From Nitrospira sp. (lineage in GTDB: Bacteria; Nitrospirota; Nitrospiria; Nitrospirales; Nitrospiraceae): DNA of 64,000 bases. Shown here in pieces: positions 35,552 to 46,100 of this stretch. Position numbers and translations under genes: made by a program. Numbering within the stretch: the first letter of the stretch is position 1; the number at the start of each line of letters is the position of its first letter. The stretch covers positions 1 through 64,000 of the forward strand of contig JANDJE010000002.1 of NCBI GenBank assembly GCA_024331095.1. The letters run 5' to 3'. The notes beneath the pieces are model-generated. The model searched no databases. It was not told where the DNA came from and saw nothing but the letters and a program-made list of their open reading frames with translations.

Positions 35552-36781
35552 CTAGTTCGTTTTACATTCGACGAGCGCGAACTTTCGCTTGCCGATCTTG
35601 AGGCGACGTTGCTGTCCTTCGCGAAACGCGATCACCGTCTCGGGATCGGATTCTTTCATACCATCGACTTCCACGCCCCCCTGGACGATCAACCGTCTGG
35701 CCTCGCTGCCGCTGGTCACCAATCCTGTCGCAGCGATGAGTTTCACCAACTTGATGCCGCTTGTCCCGGCGGCATCCCGCTCCGGCAAATCGGCCGGCGT
35801 CACGATGAGATGTTTGTCCGGCTGATCGGGGAACTCTTGGGCTTGGAACTTGTGCCGAAACTCGACTCTCGCCAGACGCCCGGCCTCCGGCCCGTGATAC
35901 CGAGCGACGATCAATTCGGCCAATGACTGCTTGGCCTCCATCGGATGAAGAGACTTCACACGATCGAGATCTTCGGTGGTGAGCAATTCGTAGTAGCGGA
36001 GCATCAGGCCGTCGCTGATCGACATGAGTTTGCCGAACATCTCGCCAGGCGGGTCTTCGAGCGCGATATAGTTGCCGACGCTCTTGCTCATTTTTTTGAC
36101 GCCGTCGGTTCCCTCGAGCAACGGCATCGTGATGACCACCTGGGACTCCTGCCCGTAGTCCCGCTGGAGTTCTCGCCCCACCAGAAGGTTGAACTTTTGA
36201 TCGGTCCCGCCGAGTTCTACATCGGCTTTCAAGGCGACGGAGTCGTATCCCTGCACAAGCGGATAGAGAAACTCATGGACGCTGATCGGCTTTTGCTCCT
36301 CGAACCGTTTGCGGAAATCATCCCGCTCCATCATGCGGGCCACTCGGTAGTGCGCCGCCAGTTGAATGAGCCCTTCCGCCGACATCGTCCCCATCCAGCG
36401 GCTGTTGAACTCGATCAGGGTCTTTGCCGGATCGAGAATTTTGAAAATCTGCCGTTGATAGGTCTTGGCGTTTTCCTGAACCTGCTCCTTGGTGAGCGCC
36501 TTTCGCGTTTCCGACACGCCCGTGGGGTCGCCGATCATGCCGGTGAAATCGCCGATCAAGAAGATGACCTGATGGCCCAAGTCTTGAAAGTGTTTGAGTT
36601 TGTGAATCAACACCGTGTGGCCCAGGTGCAGATCCGGCGCGGTGGGGTCAAAGCCTGCCTTGACCCGGAGAGGCCGCCCTTCCTTGATCGAACGGGTAAG
36701 TTTGGCCTCCAACTCCGCCGGCTGGATGATTTCCACCGCGCCGCGCCCGATCAGTTCCAACTGTTCTTTGACGTCGATCAT
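35552..36781 (-). CDS. tyrS: Tyrosine--tRNA ligase
   Basis: A 409-residue class I synthetase that charges tRNA-Tyr. The HIGH motif appears as HLGH in [13 protein letters not shown] (about residue 51) and the KMSKS motif as [11 protein letters not shown] (about 236). [15 protein letters not shown] marks the substrate site. A C-terminal S4 RNA-binding domain (about 345-405, [19 protein letters not shown]) is present. The TyrZ-type layout with HxGH and KMSKS is the usual one in many bacteria. Its ATG overlaps the comEA stop. It ends the gcvH-lpdA-comEA-tyrS run. Confidence 0.96.
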   Translation of the reverse strand: MIDVKEQLELIGRGAVEIIQPAELEAKLTRSIKEGRPLRVKAGFDPTAPDLHLGHTVLIHKLKHFQDLGHQVIFLIGDFTGMIGDPTGVSETRKALTKEQVQENAKTYQRQIFKILDPAKTLIEFNSRWMGTMSAEGLIQLAAHYRVARMMERDDFRKRFEEQKPISVHEFLYPLVQGYDSVALKADVELGGTDQKFNLLVGRELQRDYGQESQVVITMPLLEGTDGVKKMSKSVGNYIALEDPPGEMFGKLMSISDGLMLRYYELLTTEDLDRVKSLHPMEAKQSLAELIVARYHGPEAGRLARVEFRHKFQAQEFPDQPDKHLIVTPADLPERDAAGTSGIKLVKLIAATGLVTSGSEARRLIVQGGVEVDGMKESDPETVIAFREGQQRRLKIGKRKFALVECKTN

Positions 36782-37287
36782 GAGGGTCTCTTCCCCTCCC
36801 CGCCGGCTTGCTCCTGCTCCAAGACCATCACGAAGGGCCTGAGCCGTTCAAGCGTCTTAGGGCCGATCCCCTTGACGGCCAGCAGATCCTCGATCGTCTG
36901 AAACCGTCCGATCGATTCCCGATACTCCATGACACGCCGGGCCAGCACGGCTCCGATGCCGGGGAGCGATTCCAGCTCGTTGACATCGGCGCGATTGAGA
37001 TCCACAGGTCCGAGCGAACCGGATCGGATAAGGGAAGCCGCGCGATTGCGGGTTCGCGGCTCGGTTCGGACGTTGTTTCCGGCCGGCGCACCTGCCGCCC
37101 CAGCCTGTGCCTTGATCTTCTCGGGGACTGGCGGCTCTTTGACGGAAGCCTCAACGGCGACAGGCGCCGGTTCGTCCGGCAAGAGCGCCTCATGCTCCAA
37201 GCCGTCGGGAGCCTGCCACGCCATCCACCAGACAAGGCCCATCGTGACCGCCAACAGACCGAGCTTGATGGCCACTGAGCGAATCAT
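36778..37287 (-). CDS. ComEA-like helix-hairpin-helix protein
   Basis: The 169-residue protein has a single N-terminal membrane segment (about 6-24) and a C-terminal tandem helix-hairpin-helix, [30 protein letters not shown] and [23 protein letters not shown]. This is the layout of ComEA, the DNA receptor used in natural transformation. The middle part (about 30-90) is Pro/Ala/Glu-rich and lacks other domains. Similar HhH proteins of unknown role are common, so competence is likely but not certain. comEC lies 4 kb away in this window. It overlaps both neighbours by 4 bases. Confidence 0.85.
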   Translation of the reverse strand: MIRSVAIKLGLLAVTMGLVWWMAWQAPDGLEHEALLPDEPAPVAVEASVKEPPVPEKIKAQAGAAGAPAGNNVRTEPRTRNRAASLIRSGSLGPVDLNRADVNELESLPGIGAVLARRVMEYRESIGRFQTIEDLLAVKGIGPKTLERLRPFVMVLEQEQAGGEGKRPS

Positions 37288-38717
37288 GCGCCGCTCCTTT
37301 TTCTCACCTGGTGAATGGCCAGGGCATCGAGGTCTTCGCAGGTCTCCATGATGCCTTCGGCCAACGTCGGATGGGCATGGATCATTCGAGCCACCTGGTC
37401 GGCGGTCGCGCCAACCTCCATGGCCAACGCCACTTCGTGAACCAAATCCGCCGCGTGGCTCCCGACAAGATGCGCGCCTAGGATCTTGCCGGTTGCGGCA
37501 TCGGCGATAATCTTGAACAGCCCGGCGGTTTCTCCGGTCGCCTGCGCTTTGCCCAAGGCGGCATACCGAAACCGCCCGACCTTGACGGCCCGCTCGGGAT
37601 CATCTCCTCTGGCTTGAGCCCGTTCGCGCGCCTGTCGTTCCGTCAACCCGACACGGCCTACCTCCGGCAAGGTGAAGATGCCGGCTGGAATCACATCGTA
37701 ATTCATCGCGGCACCATGGCCGAGAATATTTTCGACCGCGACCTTGCCTTGGGCCGAGGCCACGTGGGCCAACATGGCCTGGCCGACCACGTCGCCGATC
37801 GCATAGACGCCCGGCACGTTGGTCTCCATCCGCTCGTTGACCAGCACTTCCCCCCGTGGCCCCAGCGCCACACCGACACGGTCCAGCCCGATTCCTTTCG
37901 ACCGAAAACCTCGCCCGATCGAGATCAGCAACGTATCTGCCTCGACCGTCGATCCATCGGCCAACGTCACAGCCAGTCCATCCGGCCGATGTTCGACTGT
38001 TTGAATCGTGGTGCCGGTCTTCACTTCGACCGACCGTTTTTTTAACTCCCGCTCCATCAACAGCGAGACGTCGTCATCCTCCAATGGAAGCACGCGAGGC
38101 TGCAACTCCACCAGCGTCACCACCGTACCTAGGCCGCTAAACAATGTCGCACATTCACATCCTTCAACGCCGGCGCCGAGAATGACCATCCGTTTGGGAA
38201 CCGTTTCCAGGTCCAGCGCCTCCCTGCTGGTGATGATCCGCTTGCCGTCGATGGGGAACTGAGGGAGCGCCGGCCAGGACGAGCCGGTTGCGATCACCAC
38301 CGCGTCGGCCCGGACCTGTGTCACGACGCCGGCGGTATCAGTGACGGCGATCGTCTTATTGTCAATCAACTCCCCCCGTCCCGTAACGACCTCGATATTC
38401 CATGCCTTAAAGAGCGTCGCGATCCCCTTGACCAACCCGGAGACGACCTTGTTTTTCCTAGCCACCATGCGAGCTAGGTCATAGCGGGGCGGTTCGGCCA
38501 GCACGAGTCCCATGTCTGCCGCCTGTTTCAGCCTGTCGCCGAGATCGATAACGGACAGCAACGTCTTGCTGGGAATGCAGCCCCAATTGAGGCACACCCC
38601 GCCGAGAATCTGTTGTTCAATGACGGTCACACGGGCTCCAAGCTGAGCCGCGCGGATAGCGGCGACATAGCCGCCTGGGCCGGCGCCGAGGATGGCGATG
38701 TGGATGCGATCAGACAT
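37284..38717 (-). CDS. lpdA: Dihydrolipoyl dehydrogenase
   Basis: This 477-residue FAD enzyme reoxidises the lipoyl arm of the glycine cleavage H protein and 2-oxo-acid dehydrogenases. Visible are the FAD motif ILGAGPGGYVAA near residue 9, the redox disulfide GGVCLNWGCIPSK near 41, the NAD motif ILGAGVEGCECA near 180, and GDVVGQAMLAHVASAQG near 315. The C-terminal catalytic His-Glu appears as HAHPTLAEGIMET near 452. gcvH lies 100 bases upstream on the same strand, pointing to the glycine cleavage system. It overlaps the ComEA-like gene by ATGA. Confidence 0.95.
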   Translation of the reverse strand: MSDRIHIAILGAGPGGYVAAIRAAQLGARVTVIEQQILGGVCLNWGCIPSKTLLSVIDLGDRLKQAADMGLVLAEPPRYDLARMVARKNKVVSGLVKGIATLFKAWNIEVVTGRGELIDNKTIAVTDTAGVVTQVRADAVVIATGSSWPALPQFPIDGKRIITSREALDLETVPKRMVILGAGVEGCECATLFSGLGTVVTLVELQPRVLPLEDDDVSLLMERELKKRSVEVKTGTTIQTVEHRPDGLAVTLADGSTVEADTLLISIGRGFRSKGIGLDRVGVALGPRGEVLVNERMETNVPGVYAIGDVVGQAMLAHVASAQGKVAVENILGHGAAMNYDVIPAGIFTLPEVGRVGLTERQARERAQARGDDPERAVKVGRFRYAALGKAQATGETAGLFKIIADAATGKILGAHLVGSHAADLVHEVALAMEVGATADQVARMIHAHPTLAEGIMETCEDLDALAIHQVRKRSGA

Positions 38718-38817
38718 GGCGGGATGGGACTGATAAGCCCCGGCTTCCGATCTGAATCAAGGTTCCGGACTTATGAATGAAGACTGTTGTACAGCACCGT
38801 TCTTGTTCGTCTTCACC

Positions 38818-39207
38818 CTAGCCTGTCTTTTGGCTGGCAAGAAACGTTTCGTACTGCGACGCCGTCATCAACCGCTCGACTTCTCCCGGATCGGTCAGTT
38901 CAATGACGGTGATCCACCCCTTGCCGTAAGGATCGGAATTCATCAGCTCGGGATGGTCTTTGAGCTCGTTGTTGACTTGTGCGATCGTTCCGCTCACCGG
39001 CGTGTAGATCGTGGATGTGGTCTTGGTCGATTCGACCTCGCCGATCTGTTGGCCGCTTTTGACGGCAGTCCCGACCTTGGGCAGATCCACAAACACAATG
39101 TCGCCCAAGGCGTCTTGGGCAAAATGGCTGATCCCAATCGTCGCCTGCTTGCCCTCTACGCGAACCCACTCATGTTCGGTGTGATACCGCAAATCCGATG
39201 GAATCAT
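38818..39207 (-). CDS. gcvH: Glycine cleavage system H protein
   Basis: A 129-residue lipoyl carrier of the glycine cleavage system. LRYHTEHEWVRVEGKQATIGISHFAQDALGDIVFVDLPKVG is the standard start, and the lipoylated lysine is in EVESTKTTSTIYTPVSG (about residue 64), where most homologues have ESVKA. The start at 39207 was chosen because MIPSDLRYHTEHEW is the family start and GGGG precedes it. An open frame runs up to 39342 but adds a basic stretch unlike GcvH. It is followed by lpdA; gcvT and gcvP are not in the window. Confidence 0.95.
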   Translation of the reverse strand: MIPSDLRYHTEHEWVRVEGKQATIGISHFAQDALGDIVFVDLPKVGTAVKSGQQIGEVESTKTTSTIYTPVSGTIAQVNNELKDHPELMNSDPYGKGWITVIELTDPGEVERLMTASQYETFLASQKTG

Positions 39208-39386
39208 GGATGCCCCACGGTGAAACGGTTGTTGGAACGGGCCGGAACGTCGCGGCGCGCTTCTTCTCCCCGCTGGTCCTGCGAATCGAACGTTTACCCG
39301 TGACGATCGCGGATCGTAGTGGGACCGGCCGGGCTTTGTCAAGAAAGAGCGCGATCGACTTAACGGTCAATAAGTCTCTTGATTGA

Positions 39387-39806
39387 TCATCCAAAAATTT
39401 CCATGCCCGGGAAAAAATACCCGATCTCGAAGTTCGCCGTTTCAGGAGAGTCCGATCCATGGACGGCGTTGAACTCGATGTTCGTGCCGTGGGTATGCCG
39501 AATAGTTCCTGGCTCGGCCTTGGCGGGGTCCGTCGCGCCCATCAGCTCCCGATTTTTTTTGATCGCGTTGTCGCCTTGCAGCACCAGCACGACCGCCGGC
39601 CCCGACGACATGAACGTACACAGGCTGTCAAAGAACGGCCGCGCCTTATGCACGGCGTAAAATCCTTCCGCGACCGGCTTCGACATGTGAATCATCTTCA
39701 TCGCGACCGGTGTTAAGCCGGCTTTTTCATAGCGATTGATAATGTCCCCGATCACGTTTTTTCTCACGGCATCCGGCTTGACGATCGCTAATGTTCTTTC
39801 TGGCAT
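39387..39806 (-). CDS. ndk: Nucleoside diphosphate kinase
   Basis: The 139-residue enzyme transfers the gamma phosphate of ATP to NDPs via a phospho-histidine. The start is [22 protein letters not shown], and the active-site His is in [16 protein letters not shown] (about 117). [11 protein letters not shown] and the RPFF segment are also typical. AAGGAG precedes the ATG. It stands 180 bases upstream of gcvH and may be its own unit. Confidence 0.97.
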   Translation of the reverse strand: MPERTLAIVKPDAVRKNVIGDIINRYEKAGLTPVAMKMIHMSKPVAEGFYAVHKARPFFDSLCTFMSSGPAVVLVLQGDNAIKKNRELMGATDPAKAEPGTIRHTHGTNIEFNAVHGSDSPETANFEIGYFFPGMEIFG

Positions 39807-39940
39807 TATTTGATAACTCCTTCAGAAAATAAAAGAAAACGAATGACGTCGCGGCGCATTATAAGTGGACGTCGGAGGGGGTTGCAACTTATTCAACGTA
39901 TGGAGTGTGAAGGTTTTTCCGTTCGCCCTGGGAATCGTCC

Positions 39941-40999
39941 TCACACCGCGAGGGGGGGCTGCACCAGGCTCCGACGAAACGCATCGGCCAGTTCGTTCGG
40001 CCTGAAGACGCCTCGTTCGGTGATGATTGCGGTGATGAACTCCGCGGGAGTCACGTCGAAGGCCGGGTTATAGACGGAGACTCCTTCCGGGGCGATGGAG
40101 CGGCTGCCATGGACGGTAATGACTTCGAATGGATCGCGCTGTTCGATCGGAATGTCGGCTCCTGATTTCGTCTTCATGTCGATGGTCGAATAGGGAGCCG
40201 CCACATAGAAGGGAATGCCATGGGCCTTGGCCAGCACGGCGACCGAATAGGTTCCGATCTTGTTGGCCACGTCCCCGTTTGCCGCGATGCGGTCCGCCCC
40301 CACCACGCACAGATCGATCCTTCCCTGCCTCATGAGGGCGCCGGCCATATTATCCGTAATGAGGGTCACGGGAATCCGATCTTGCATCAATTCCCATGCG
40401 GTCAATCGCGCTCCTTGGAGGACCGGTCTGGTTTCATCCGCAACGACGGCGATCTTCTTGCCCTGTTCCCATGCCGCGCGGATCACGCCCAGCGCGGTTC
40501 CATAGCCGGCCGTCGCGAGCGCCCCGGCGTTGCAATGGGTCAAGACAGTTTGGCCGTCTTGGATGAGCTCCGCTCCATGCCGCCCCATCGCCCGGCACAG
40601 TTGAATGTCCTCTTCAAGGATCGCCAACGCTTCATCGATCAAGGCTTGCTTGATTGCCGCGACCGGTCGGCTCTTCAGCGATTGAACGGTCCGCTTCATT
40701 CGATCGATCGCCCAAAAGAGATTCACGGCGGTCGGCCTCGTCGCGGCCAAACAGTCGCAAATGCGATTCACTGCGCCGGCAAACGATTCATAGTCCCTTT
40801 CCTCCACGGCCTGCGCCCCTTGGGCGATCCCCAATGCCGCCGTCACACCGATGGCGGGAGCTCCGCGGACCTTCAGGCTGCGGATCGAGTCGGCGACCTC
40901 GCGGTAATCCCGGCAATCGAGGAACTCGACCCTTTCCGGCAGACGACTCTGATCCAACAGCCGGACAATCCCGTTTGACCATTCAACCGTGCGAACCAT
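39941..40999 (-). CDS. mtnA: S-methyl-5-thioribose-1-phosphate isomerase
   Basis: MtnA isomerises methylthioribose 1-phosphate in the methionine salvage pathway. The 352-residue protein shows [15 protein letters not shown] near 45, the catalytic Cys in [25 protein letters not shown] (about 158) and the Asp in [26 protein letters not shown] (about 238). The C-terminus has [20 protein letters not shown]. It is related to eIF2B subunits, but its motifs fit the isomerase. It starts 92 bases after comEC on the same strand. Confidence 0.95.
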   Translation of the reverse strand: MVRTVEWSNGIVRLLDQSRLPERVEFLDCRDYREVADSIRSLKVRGAPAIGVTAALGIAQGAQAVEERDYESFAGAVNRICDCLAATRPTAVNLFWAIDRMKRTVQSLKSRPVAAIKQALIDEALAILEEDIQLCRAMGRHGAELIQDGQTVLTHCNAGALATAGYGTALGVIRAAWEQGKKIAVVADETRPVLQGARLTAWELMQDRIPVTLITDNMAGALMRQGRIDLCVVGADRIAANGDVANKIGTYSVAVLAKAHGIPFYVAAPYSTIDMKTKSGADIPIEQRDPFEVITVHGSRSIAPEGVSVYNPAFDVTPAEFITAIITERGVFRPNELADAFRRSLVQPPLAV

Positions 41000-41091
41000 G
41001 GATGGATCTTCTAACCGGAATCACGCGGAAGTACAAGCCCCTTCTCATCCGGCCGAGAAACTCTCTCCGTATTATGAGCGCTCCGGCTCCA

Positions 41092-43632
41092 TCAGCTCCA
41101 ACGATCCCGCCATTGCATCCAAACGCGGCGCCAATTTTCTCGCTCACATTCCGACAGACAACGGCGCCACGACAGGGGACTGATCAGCCGATCGCGCATA
41201 CGGACCACGGTCAAGTCGGATGACGACAGCCGGCCCTCGATCCAGATGGCTCCATCCCGATCGGTCCGCAACACCGACGCCTGCACGTCGGTATAGGCTT
41301 GCAGGACATCGGCCACCGGATGGCCATAGACGTTTCCTCGACCGGCCGAGATGACGGCATACCAAGGTTGAATCTGCCTGATCCAGTCCCGATCGAGCGA
41401 GCTGCGCGCCCCATGATGAGGCACTTTCACCACCGTCACCGGCTGTCGTCCTTCTTCACCCAACCGCCGAATACCCGCCCTTTCAAGGTCGGCGGCAAAC
41501 AACAGCGACTGCTCCCCGCACTCGAATCGTAAGACGATGGACTGGTTGTTCAAAAACGTCCCGTCCCGCCGCATTGTTCCGATCTCTTCCACTCCCTGAT
41601 TCGACGCCCCATGACTCGGATTAAGAGCCCTCAACGCACAAGATCCGGACCGCACCAGATCTTGCCCGCGAGCCGCAAGGGATGTAGGAACCCGTTTTGC
41701 GTCCAGCACGGCCGTTAAGTCGGCGACAAATTGCTCCGACCGCTCGGTTCCATTGTGCCAGTACCGTCCGACTGGCATATGGCGGAGCACCCAAATCAGC
41801 CCTCCGACATGATCAAGCTGTTGATGGGTCGCCACGACGTGGTCGATATGGCCGATACCTCTGTTCCAAAGGAACGGCGCCACGACGGCTCGCCCCATGT
41901 CAAACCGCTCGTGCCTGACGCCGCCGTCGATCAAGACCGTCCGTCCGTCCGGCAATTCGATGACGGCACTGTCTCCCTGGCCGACGTCGAGGAACGTCAC
42001 GCGCCAGCGATCCCCGTCCATTCCCAGGCGAGGCGATACCCCCCACCATCCGATCGTCAGAACCATGAGGGTCGCCGCAACGAACCGAAGATAACGGGAC
42101 ATCGACCTCGCAACAGCCGAAGCGAGCGCGACGTAGAAAACGATCATCGACGCCATTGAAGGAGCGGCTATATGCCATGCTCCTCCGGGGATACCGGCGC
42201 ACCAACGGAGCACCTGCGCCAGCCCATCCAGCAACGGTTCCAACACCGTGCCCATGACAAGCCCGCCGGTATCGGCGACGACCGTCCATGCCGCGGCAAG
42301 CAATCCCAGCGGAACCAACAGCCCTCCCGTAAATGGAACCGCCGCGAGATTGGTCGCAATCCCCATCCAAGGGATCTGATTAAAATACAGGGCGACAAGC
42401 GGCGCCGTCCCCACGGTCACCGCCGTGCTCGTCAGCAACGCATCGCGGCCGTAGCGGACGGCTTGACGCATGAGGGGTTGCGAACCGTCGGCTTCGTTTT
42501 CCGGCTTGGACTCCAACCAGGCCAGTAATCGAACGATCATCAACACCGACACGAAGGAGAGCTGAAACGAGATATCGTAGATCGCGTGCGGGTTGTGCAA
42601 CACGATCAGCAAGGCTGCGGCAGCCGCCGCGTGATACAAGCGGCGTTCATATCCCAGCCACAAGGCGATCATGCCCAACGTAATCATCACCAGCGAGCGA
42701 ATCGTCGCGAGCTCGGCTCCGGCCAACCAGGCATAAAACGCCACGATCGGCCACGTGACTAGAATCGCCACTCGCGATGGAGTAATGACACGGGACAGGT
42801 GAAGCAACGGCGCCAAGGGAAGGCGTTTGACACCCTGTTTGACGATCCAAAAAACGGCCACCGCGACCAGCCCCAAATGCGACCCGGAAATCGACAACAG
42901 ATGCACCGTGCCCGTCGTCATGAACCATTCCTGGAGATCTTGCTCAAGGTAGCCCCGCTCCCCGATGATGATGCCGAGAAAAATCCCGAGCGCCGGCTGA
43001 GCCAAGGACGTCACCGCCGCTTGCCTGATCACCGATCTCCATCGGTCAATCCGATTGCCTGCCAACCAACGCCACGTCTCCGCGCCGGATTCCAAAACCC
43101 GCACGGCCTCCACGCCGTTGACTGACGCCGTCATGTCGATTCCCTGATATTTCAAATAGGCGGCGTAGTCGAACCCGCCGGGATTCAAGAGCCCTGTTGG
43201 CCGGCGAAGCTTCGCCCGAAACGAGATCAGATCGCCATAGAGTACGGCCTCGCCAGGCTCCCGCCAGACCAGCCGGATAGTTTGGGCTCCCAAGCCCGGC
43301 TCCTTAAGGCGAACAAGAAGGATCTGCCGGCCTGGACCGTGCTGGACCGGCGCCACAATTCGACCGACGACAGTAGTGCGAGGAGAAATCGGGTGGTCGC
43401 GAGACGATTCAGGCTGAGGAAATGGAGTCGCAGCGACCCAATACAACACCCCGGCAAGCAGTGAACCGTAAAGAACCGTTGCGCGTCGCGGCTCAATCAA
43501 ACCGGCCCGCTCGAGCAGTCCGGCTCCGACAGCCGTTCCTGCCAAGAAGAGGAAAATCGAGAGGGGGAAAAACGGAAGGTATGATCCGCAGACCAACCCC
43601 AGAAGAAACGCGACGACGAGGGACGGCAGCAT
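41092..43632 (-). CDS. comEC: ComEC/Rec2 DNA-uptake channel protein
   Basis: ComEC carries one DNA strand across the inner membrane in natural transformation. The 846-residue protein has several N-terminal membrane helices, an OB-like periplasmic domain, the competence domain with GTVHLLSISGSHLGLVAVAVFW (about 247) and AFYAWLAGAELATIRSLVM, and a C-terminal metallo-beta-lactamase-like domain from about 570 (VTFLDVGQGDSAVIELPDG). There the metal motif is THQQLDHVGGL, where the canonical THxHxDH has lost its second His. The length is within the usual 700-850. Glycan gene glmM lies 25 bases upstream. Confidence 0.93.
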   Translation of the reverse strand: MLPSLVVAFLLGLVCGSYLPFFPLSIFLFLAGTAVGAGLLERAGLIEPRRATVLYGSLLAGVLYWVAATPFPQPESSRDHPISPRTTVVGRIVAPVQHGPGRQILLVRLKEPGLGAQTIRLVWREPGEAVLYGDLISFRAKLRRPTGLLNPGGFDYAAYLKYQGIDMTASVNGVEAVRVLESGAETWRWLAGNRIDRWRSVIRQAAVTSLAQPALGIFLGIIIGERGYLEQDLQEWFMTTGTVHLLSISGSHLGLVAVAVFWIVKQGVKRLPLAPLLHLSRVITPSRVAILVTWPIVAFYAWLAGAELATIRSLVMITLGMIALWLGYERRLYHAAAAAALLIVLHNPHAIYDISFQLSFVSVLMIVRLLAWLESKPENEADGSQPLMRQAVRYGRDALLTSTAVTVGTAPLVALYFNQIPWMGIATNLAAVPFTGGLLVPLGLLAAAWTVVADTGGLVMGTVLEPLLDGLAQVLRWCAGIPGGAWHIAAPSMASMIVFYVALASAVARSMSRYLRFVAATLMVLTIGWWGVSPRLGMDGDRWRVTFLDVGQGDSAVIELPDGRTVLIDGGVRHERFDMGRAVVAPFLWNRGIGHIDHVVATHQQLDHVGGLIWVLRHMPVGRYWHNGTERSEQFVADLTAVLDAKRVPTSLAARGQDLVRSGSCALRALNPSHGASNQGVEEIGTMRRDGTFLNNQSIVLRFECGEQSLLFAADLERAGIRRLGEEGRQPVTVVKVPHHGARSSLDRDWIRQIQPWYAVISAGRGNVYGHPVADVLQAYTDVQASVLRTDRDGAIWIEGRLSSSDLTVVRMRDRLISPLSWRRCLSECERENWRRVWMQWRDRWS

Positions 43633-43657
43633 GGGCCCCTCATGAAAAAGCCACGGC

Positions 43658-45010
43658 TTATGCGAGATGTCGGTGCACGACGCGGGCCAGATCCTCGGCG
43701 ATCTCCCGAATCAAGGCATCTTCCTCGCCCTCGACCATAATCCGCAACAACGGCTCGGTCCCTGAATACCGAACCAAGAGTCGTCCGCAACCGTTCAGCC
43801 GCCGTTCGCTTTCTCGCATGGTCTGCTGGATTTCGGGAATCGATTCAAGATCCGGTTTCCTCGCCACCTCGACGTTGCGAAGAATTTGCGGAACCGGCTC
43901 CATCACCCTGGCCAATTCCGACAAGGGCTGTTTCGTTCTTTTCATAAGAGACAACACTTGCAACGCCGAAATCAAACCGTCTCCGGTCGTATTGTGGTCG
44001 AGAAAAATGAAATGGCCGGATTGCTCGCCGCCGAAATTATAGCCGTCCGCCTGCATCCGCTCCAACAAATAGCGGTCACCCACCGGAGTGCGCACCAGCG
44101 TCACGCCGGCTTTCGACAGCGAACGTTCCAGCCCATAGTTGCTCATGACCGTGCCCACGACGGTCCGTTTGGCCAATAATCCTTGACGATGAAGATCAAG
44201 CCCCAAGGCGGCCATGACATGGTCGCCGTCGATGACTTGCCCCTGTTCCGAAACGAAGATCCCCCGATCCGCATCGCCATCCAGCGCAACGCCAAGATCC
44301 GCCCGAGTCTCCAACACGGCCTTCTGGAGCGTCTGAGGGTGAACGGCGCCGCACTCCGCGTTGATGTTCATGCCGTTGGGTTGATTGCCGATCACCTCGA
44401 CCTTGGCGCCCAACTCTCTGAGCACCGTCGGCGCCACCTTGTACGCGGCGCCGTTGGCGCAGTCCACGACCAATTTGATGCCTTGAAAATCAAGATCGCG
44501 GGGAACCGACCGTTTGACGAACTCGATATATCGCCCGTCCGCGTCATCGATGCGATAGGCCTTCCCGATTTGGTCGGCAGTCGGCCGAAGATGGCGAATC
44601 TCATCCGATACAATGAGTTGTTCGATTCGAGCCTCCACTTCATCGGGCAACTTCAATCCATCGCTCGAAAAAAATTTGATGCCGTTATCTTGATACGGGT
44701 TGTGCGAGGCGGAAATGACGACTCCCGCATCGGCTCGCAAGCTGCGCGTGAGAAACGCAATGGCCGGGGTCGGCATCGGCCCGACCAAAAGCACGTCAAC
44801 TCCCATGGAACAGATGCCGGACGTTAAAGCGGATTCGAGCATATAGCCGGACAGCCGCGTGTCTTTGCCGATCACGATTTGATGCCGTCCCGCTCGCCTC
44901 ATGAAAATATGGGCGGCCGCCCGCCCCAACTGCATCGCCATTTCACTGGTCATGGGATGGAGATTGGCCACTCCCCGAACTCCGTCGGTTCCGAACAATT
45001 TTCGCATCAT
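43658..45010 (-). CDS. glmM: Phosphoglucosamine mutase
   Basis: GlmM converts glucosamine 6-phosphate to glucosamine 1-phosphate for UDP-GlcNAc and hence cell-wall synthesis. The 450-residue protein starts [16 protein letters not shown], has the phosphoserine in [18 protein letters not shown] (about 101), the metal loop [10 protein letters not shown] (about 245), GEQSGHFIF (about 326) and [15 protein letters not shown] (about 415). The first ATG overlaps the folP stop (ATGA); the second Met is also possible. folP-glmM is a common bacterial arrangement. Confidence 0.97.
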   Translation of the reverse strand: MMRKLFGTDGVRGVANLHPMTSEMAMQLGRAAAHIFMRRAGRHQIVIGKDTRLSGYMLESALTSGICSMGVDVLLVGPMPTPAIAFLTRSLRADAGVVISASHNPYQDNGIKFFSSDGLKLPDEVEARIEQLIVSDEIRHLRPTADQIGKAYRIDDADGRYIEFVKRSVPRDLDFQGIKLVVDCANGAAYKVAPTVLRELGAKVEVIGNQPNGMNINAECGAVHPQTLQKAVLETRADLGVALDGDADRGIFVSEQGQVIDGDHVMAALGLDLHRQGLLAKRTVVGTVMSNYGLERSLSKAGVTLVRTPVGDRYLLERMQADGYNFGGEQSGHFIFLDHNTTGDGLISALQVLSLMKRTKQPLSELARVMEPVPQILRNVEVARKPDLESIPEIQQTMRESERRLNGCGRLLVRYSGTEPLLRIMVEGEEDALIREIAEDLARVVHRHLA

Positions 45011-45900
45011 GCACCTGCCCGGTTTGAAGCCTTCCGAGATGCAATGGCCGCCGCCACCTTGACGACGTCGGCCATCATCGCCACATCATGAACCCGAAGA
45101 ATTCGAGCGCCCCGATCGACGGCAAGTGCGACCGCGGCAGCCGTGCCCCACTCCCGATGTTCAGCCGATCGACCGACGAGTCGGCCGATAAACGATTTGC
45201 GCGAGGGTCCCACAACGAGCGGGCGATCCAGTTTCATCAACTCACCCAACCGATTCAGAAGTTCAAGATTATGTTCCAGCAGCTTACCAAAACCGATGCC
45301 CGGATCAAGCATGATGTTGAGTTTCGAGATTCCCGCCTCCATGGCCGCTCGCATACGTTCTTCCAGAAATTGAACGACGTCCTCGACGACGTCACGGTAG
45401 CACGGATCCTGTTGCATCGTCAGAGGAGTGCCCTTCATGTGCATAAGGATCACCCCGGCTCCGGATCGCGCCACGACCGAAGCCATTCGAGAATCGAATC
45501 GCAACGCACTGACGTCATTGACGATGGAAGCGCCGACGTCCAAAGCGGCCTGTGCGACTGCGGACTTGGTCGTGTCCACCGAAATCGGAACCATAACCCG
45601 ACGAGCCAATTCAGTCACCACCGGAAGCAGGCGCGTTCGCTCTTCTTCTTCACCGACCGGCATTGCGCCAGGTCTGGTCGATTCGGCGCCGACGTCCAGA
45701 ATATCGGCACCCTGTTCCACCAGCTCCAACGCATGTGCGACGGCCCGTTCCGGCTCAATATGCCGGCCGCCGTCATAAAACGAATCGGGGGTGACATTCA
45801 CCACTCCCATGATCAAGGGCCGTTCCCAGCATGCGATAAGGCGCCCCCTGGCCCAAATCCGACCGTGAGGAGACAGGGGCTCCGACGACTCCATTCCCAT
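45007..45900 (-). CDS. folP: Dihydropteroate synthase
   Basis: FolP joins p-aminobenzoate and the pterin diphosphate in folate synthesis and is the target of sulfonamides. The 297-residue protein shows [17 protein letters not shown] (about 30), [11 protein letters not shown] (about 69), [10 protein letters not shown] (about 120), MHMKGTP (about 148) and [15 protein letters not shown] in the form [10 protein letters not shown] (about 200), and [12 protein letters not shown] (about 230). The N-terminus has about 20 extra residues before the barrel. It begins a unit with glmM; a terminator ends the upstream ftsH transcript. Confidence 0.96.
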   Translation of the reverse strand: MGMESSEPLSPHGRIWARGRLIACWERPLIMGVVNVTPDSFYDGGRHIEPERAVAHALELVEQGADILDVGAESTRPGAMPVGEEEERTRLLPVVTELARRVMVPISVDTTKSAVAQAALDVGASIVNDVSALRFDSRMASVVARSGAGVILMHMKGTPLTMQQDPCYRDVVEDVVQFLEERMRAAMEAGISKLNIMLDPGIGFGKLLEHNLELLNRLGELMKLDRPLVVGPSRKSFIGRLVGRSAEHREWGTAAAVALAVDRGARILRVHDVAMMADVVKVAAAIASRKASNRAGA

Positions 45901-46010
45901 TCCCCTTTCACCTCCATCGGCTCGACTGGTAAGAAAAGGATCGCTCCGAAACAGGAACGATGATCCGTTTTATCGGGAATTGCGAAGATTGTGGCGCATG
46001 GCAAGGTAGA

Positions 46011-46056
46011 GGAAAAAGCAGGAGGTTGTGAAAGATTTGAGGCCCCACAACCTCCA
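46011..46056 (-). terminator. Intrinsic terminator after ftsH
   Basis: On the minus strand a 10-base-pair stem (GGAGGTTGTG with CACAACCTCC, loop of 15) is followed by TGCTTTTTCC. It lies 45 bases past the ftsH stop and separates the heme-ribF-ftsH run from folP-glmM. Confidence 0.7.
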
Positions 46057-46100
46057 GTGGCAAGTTGAGCAACTTCGAGAAGATATTGAGGAGACGGAAA

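Noticed and set aside
39343..39386. GACTTA..TAAGTC hairpin after ndk as a terminator
   Set aside because: Six pairs and no T-run, so it is too weak to report as a feature.
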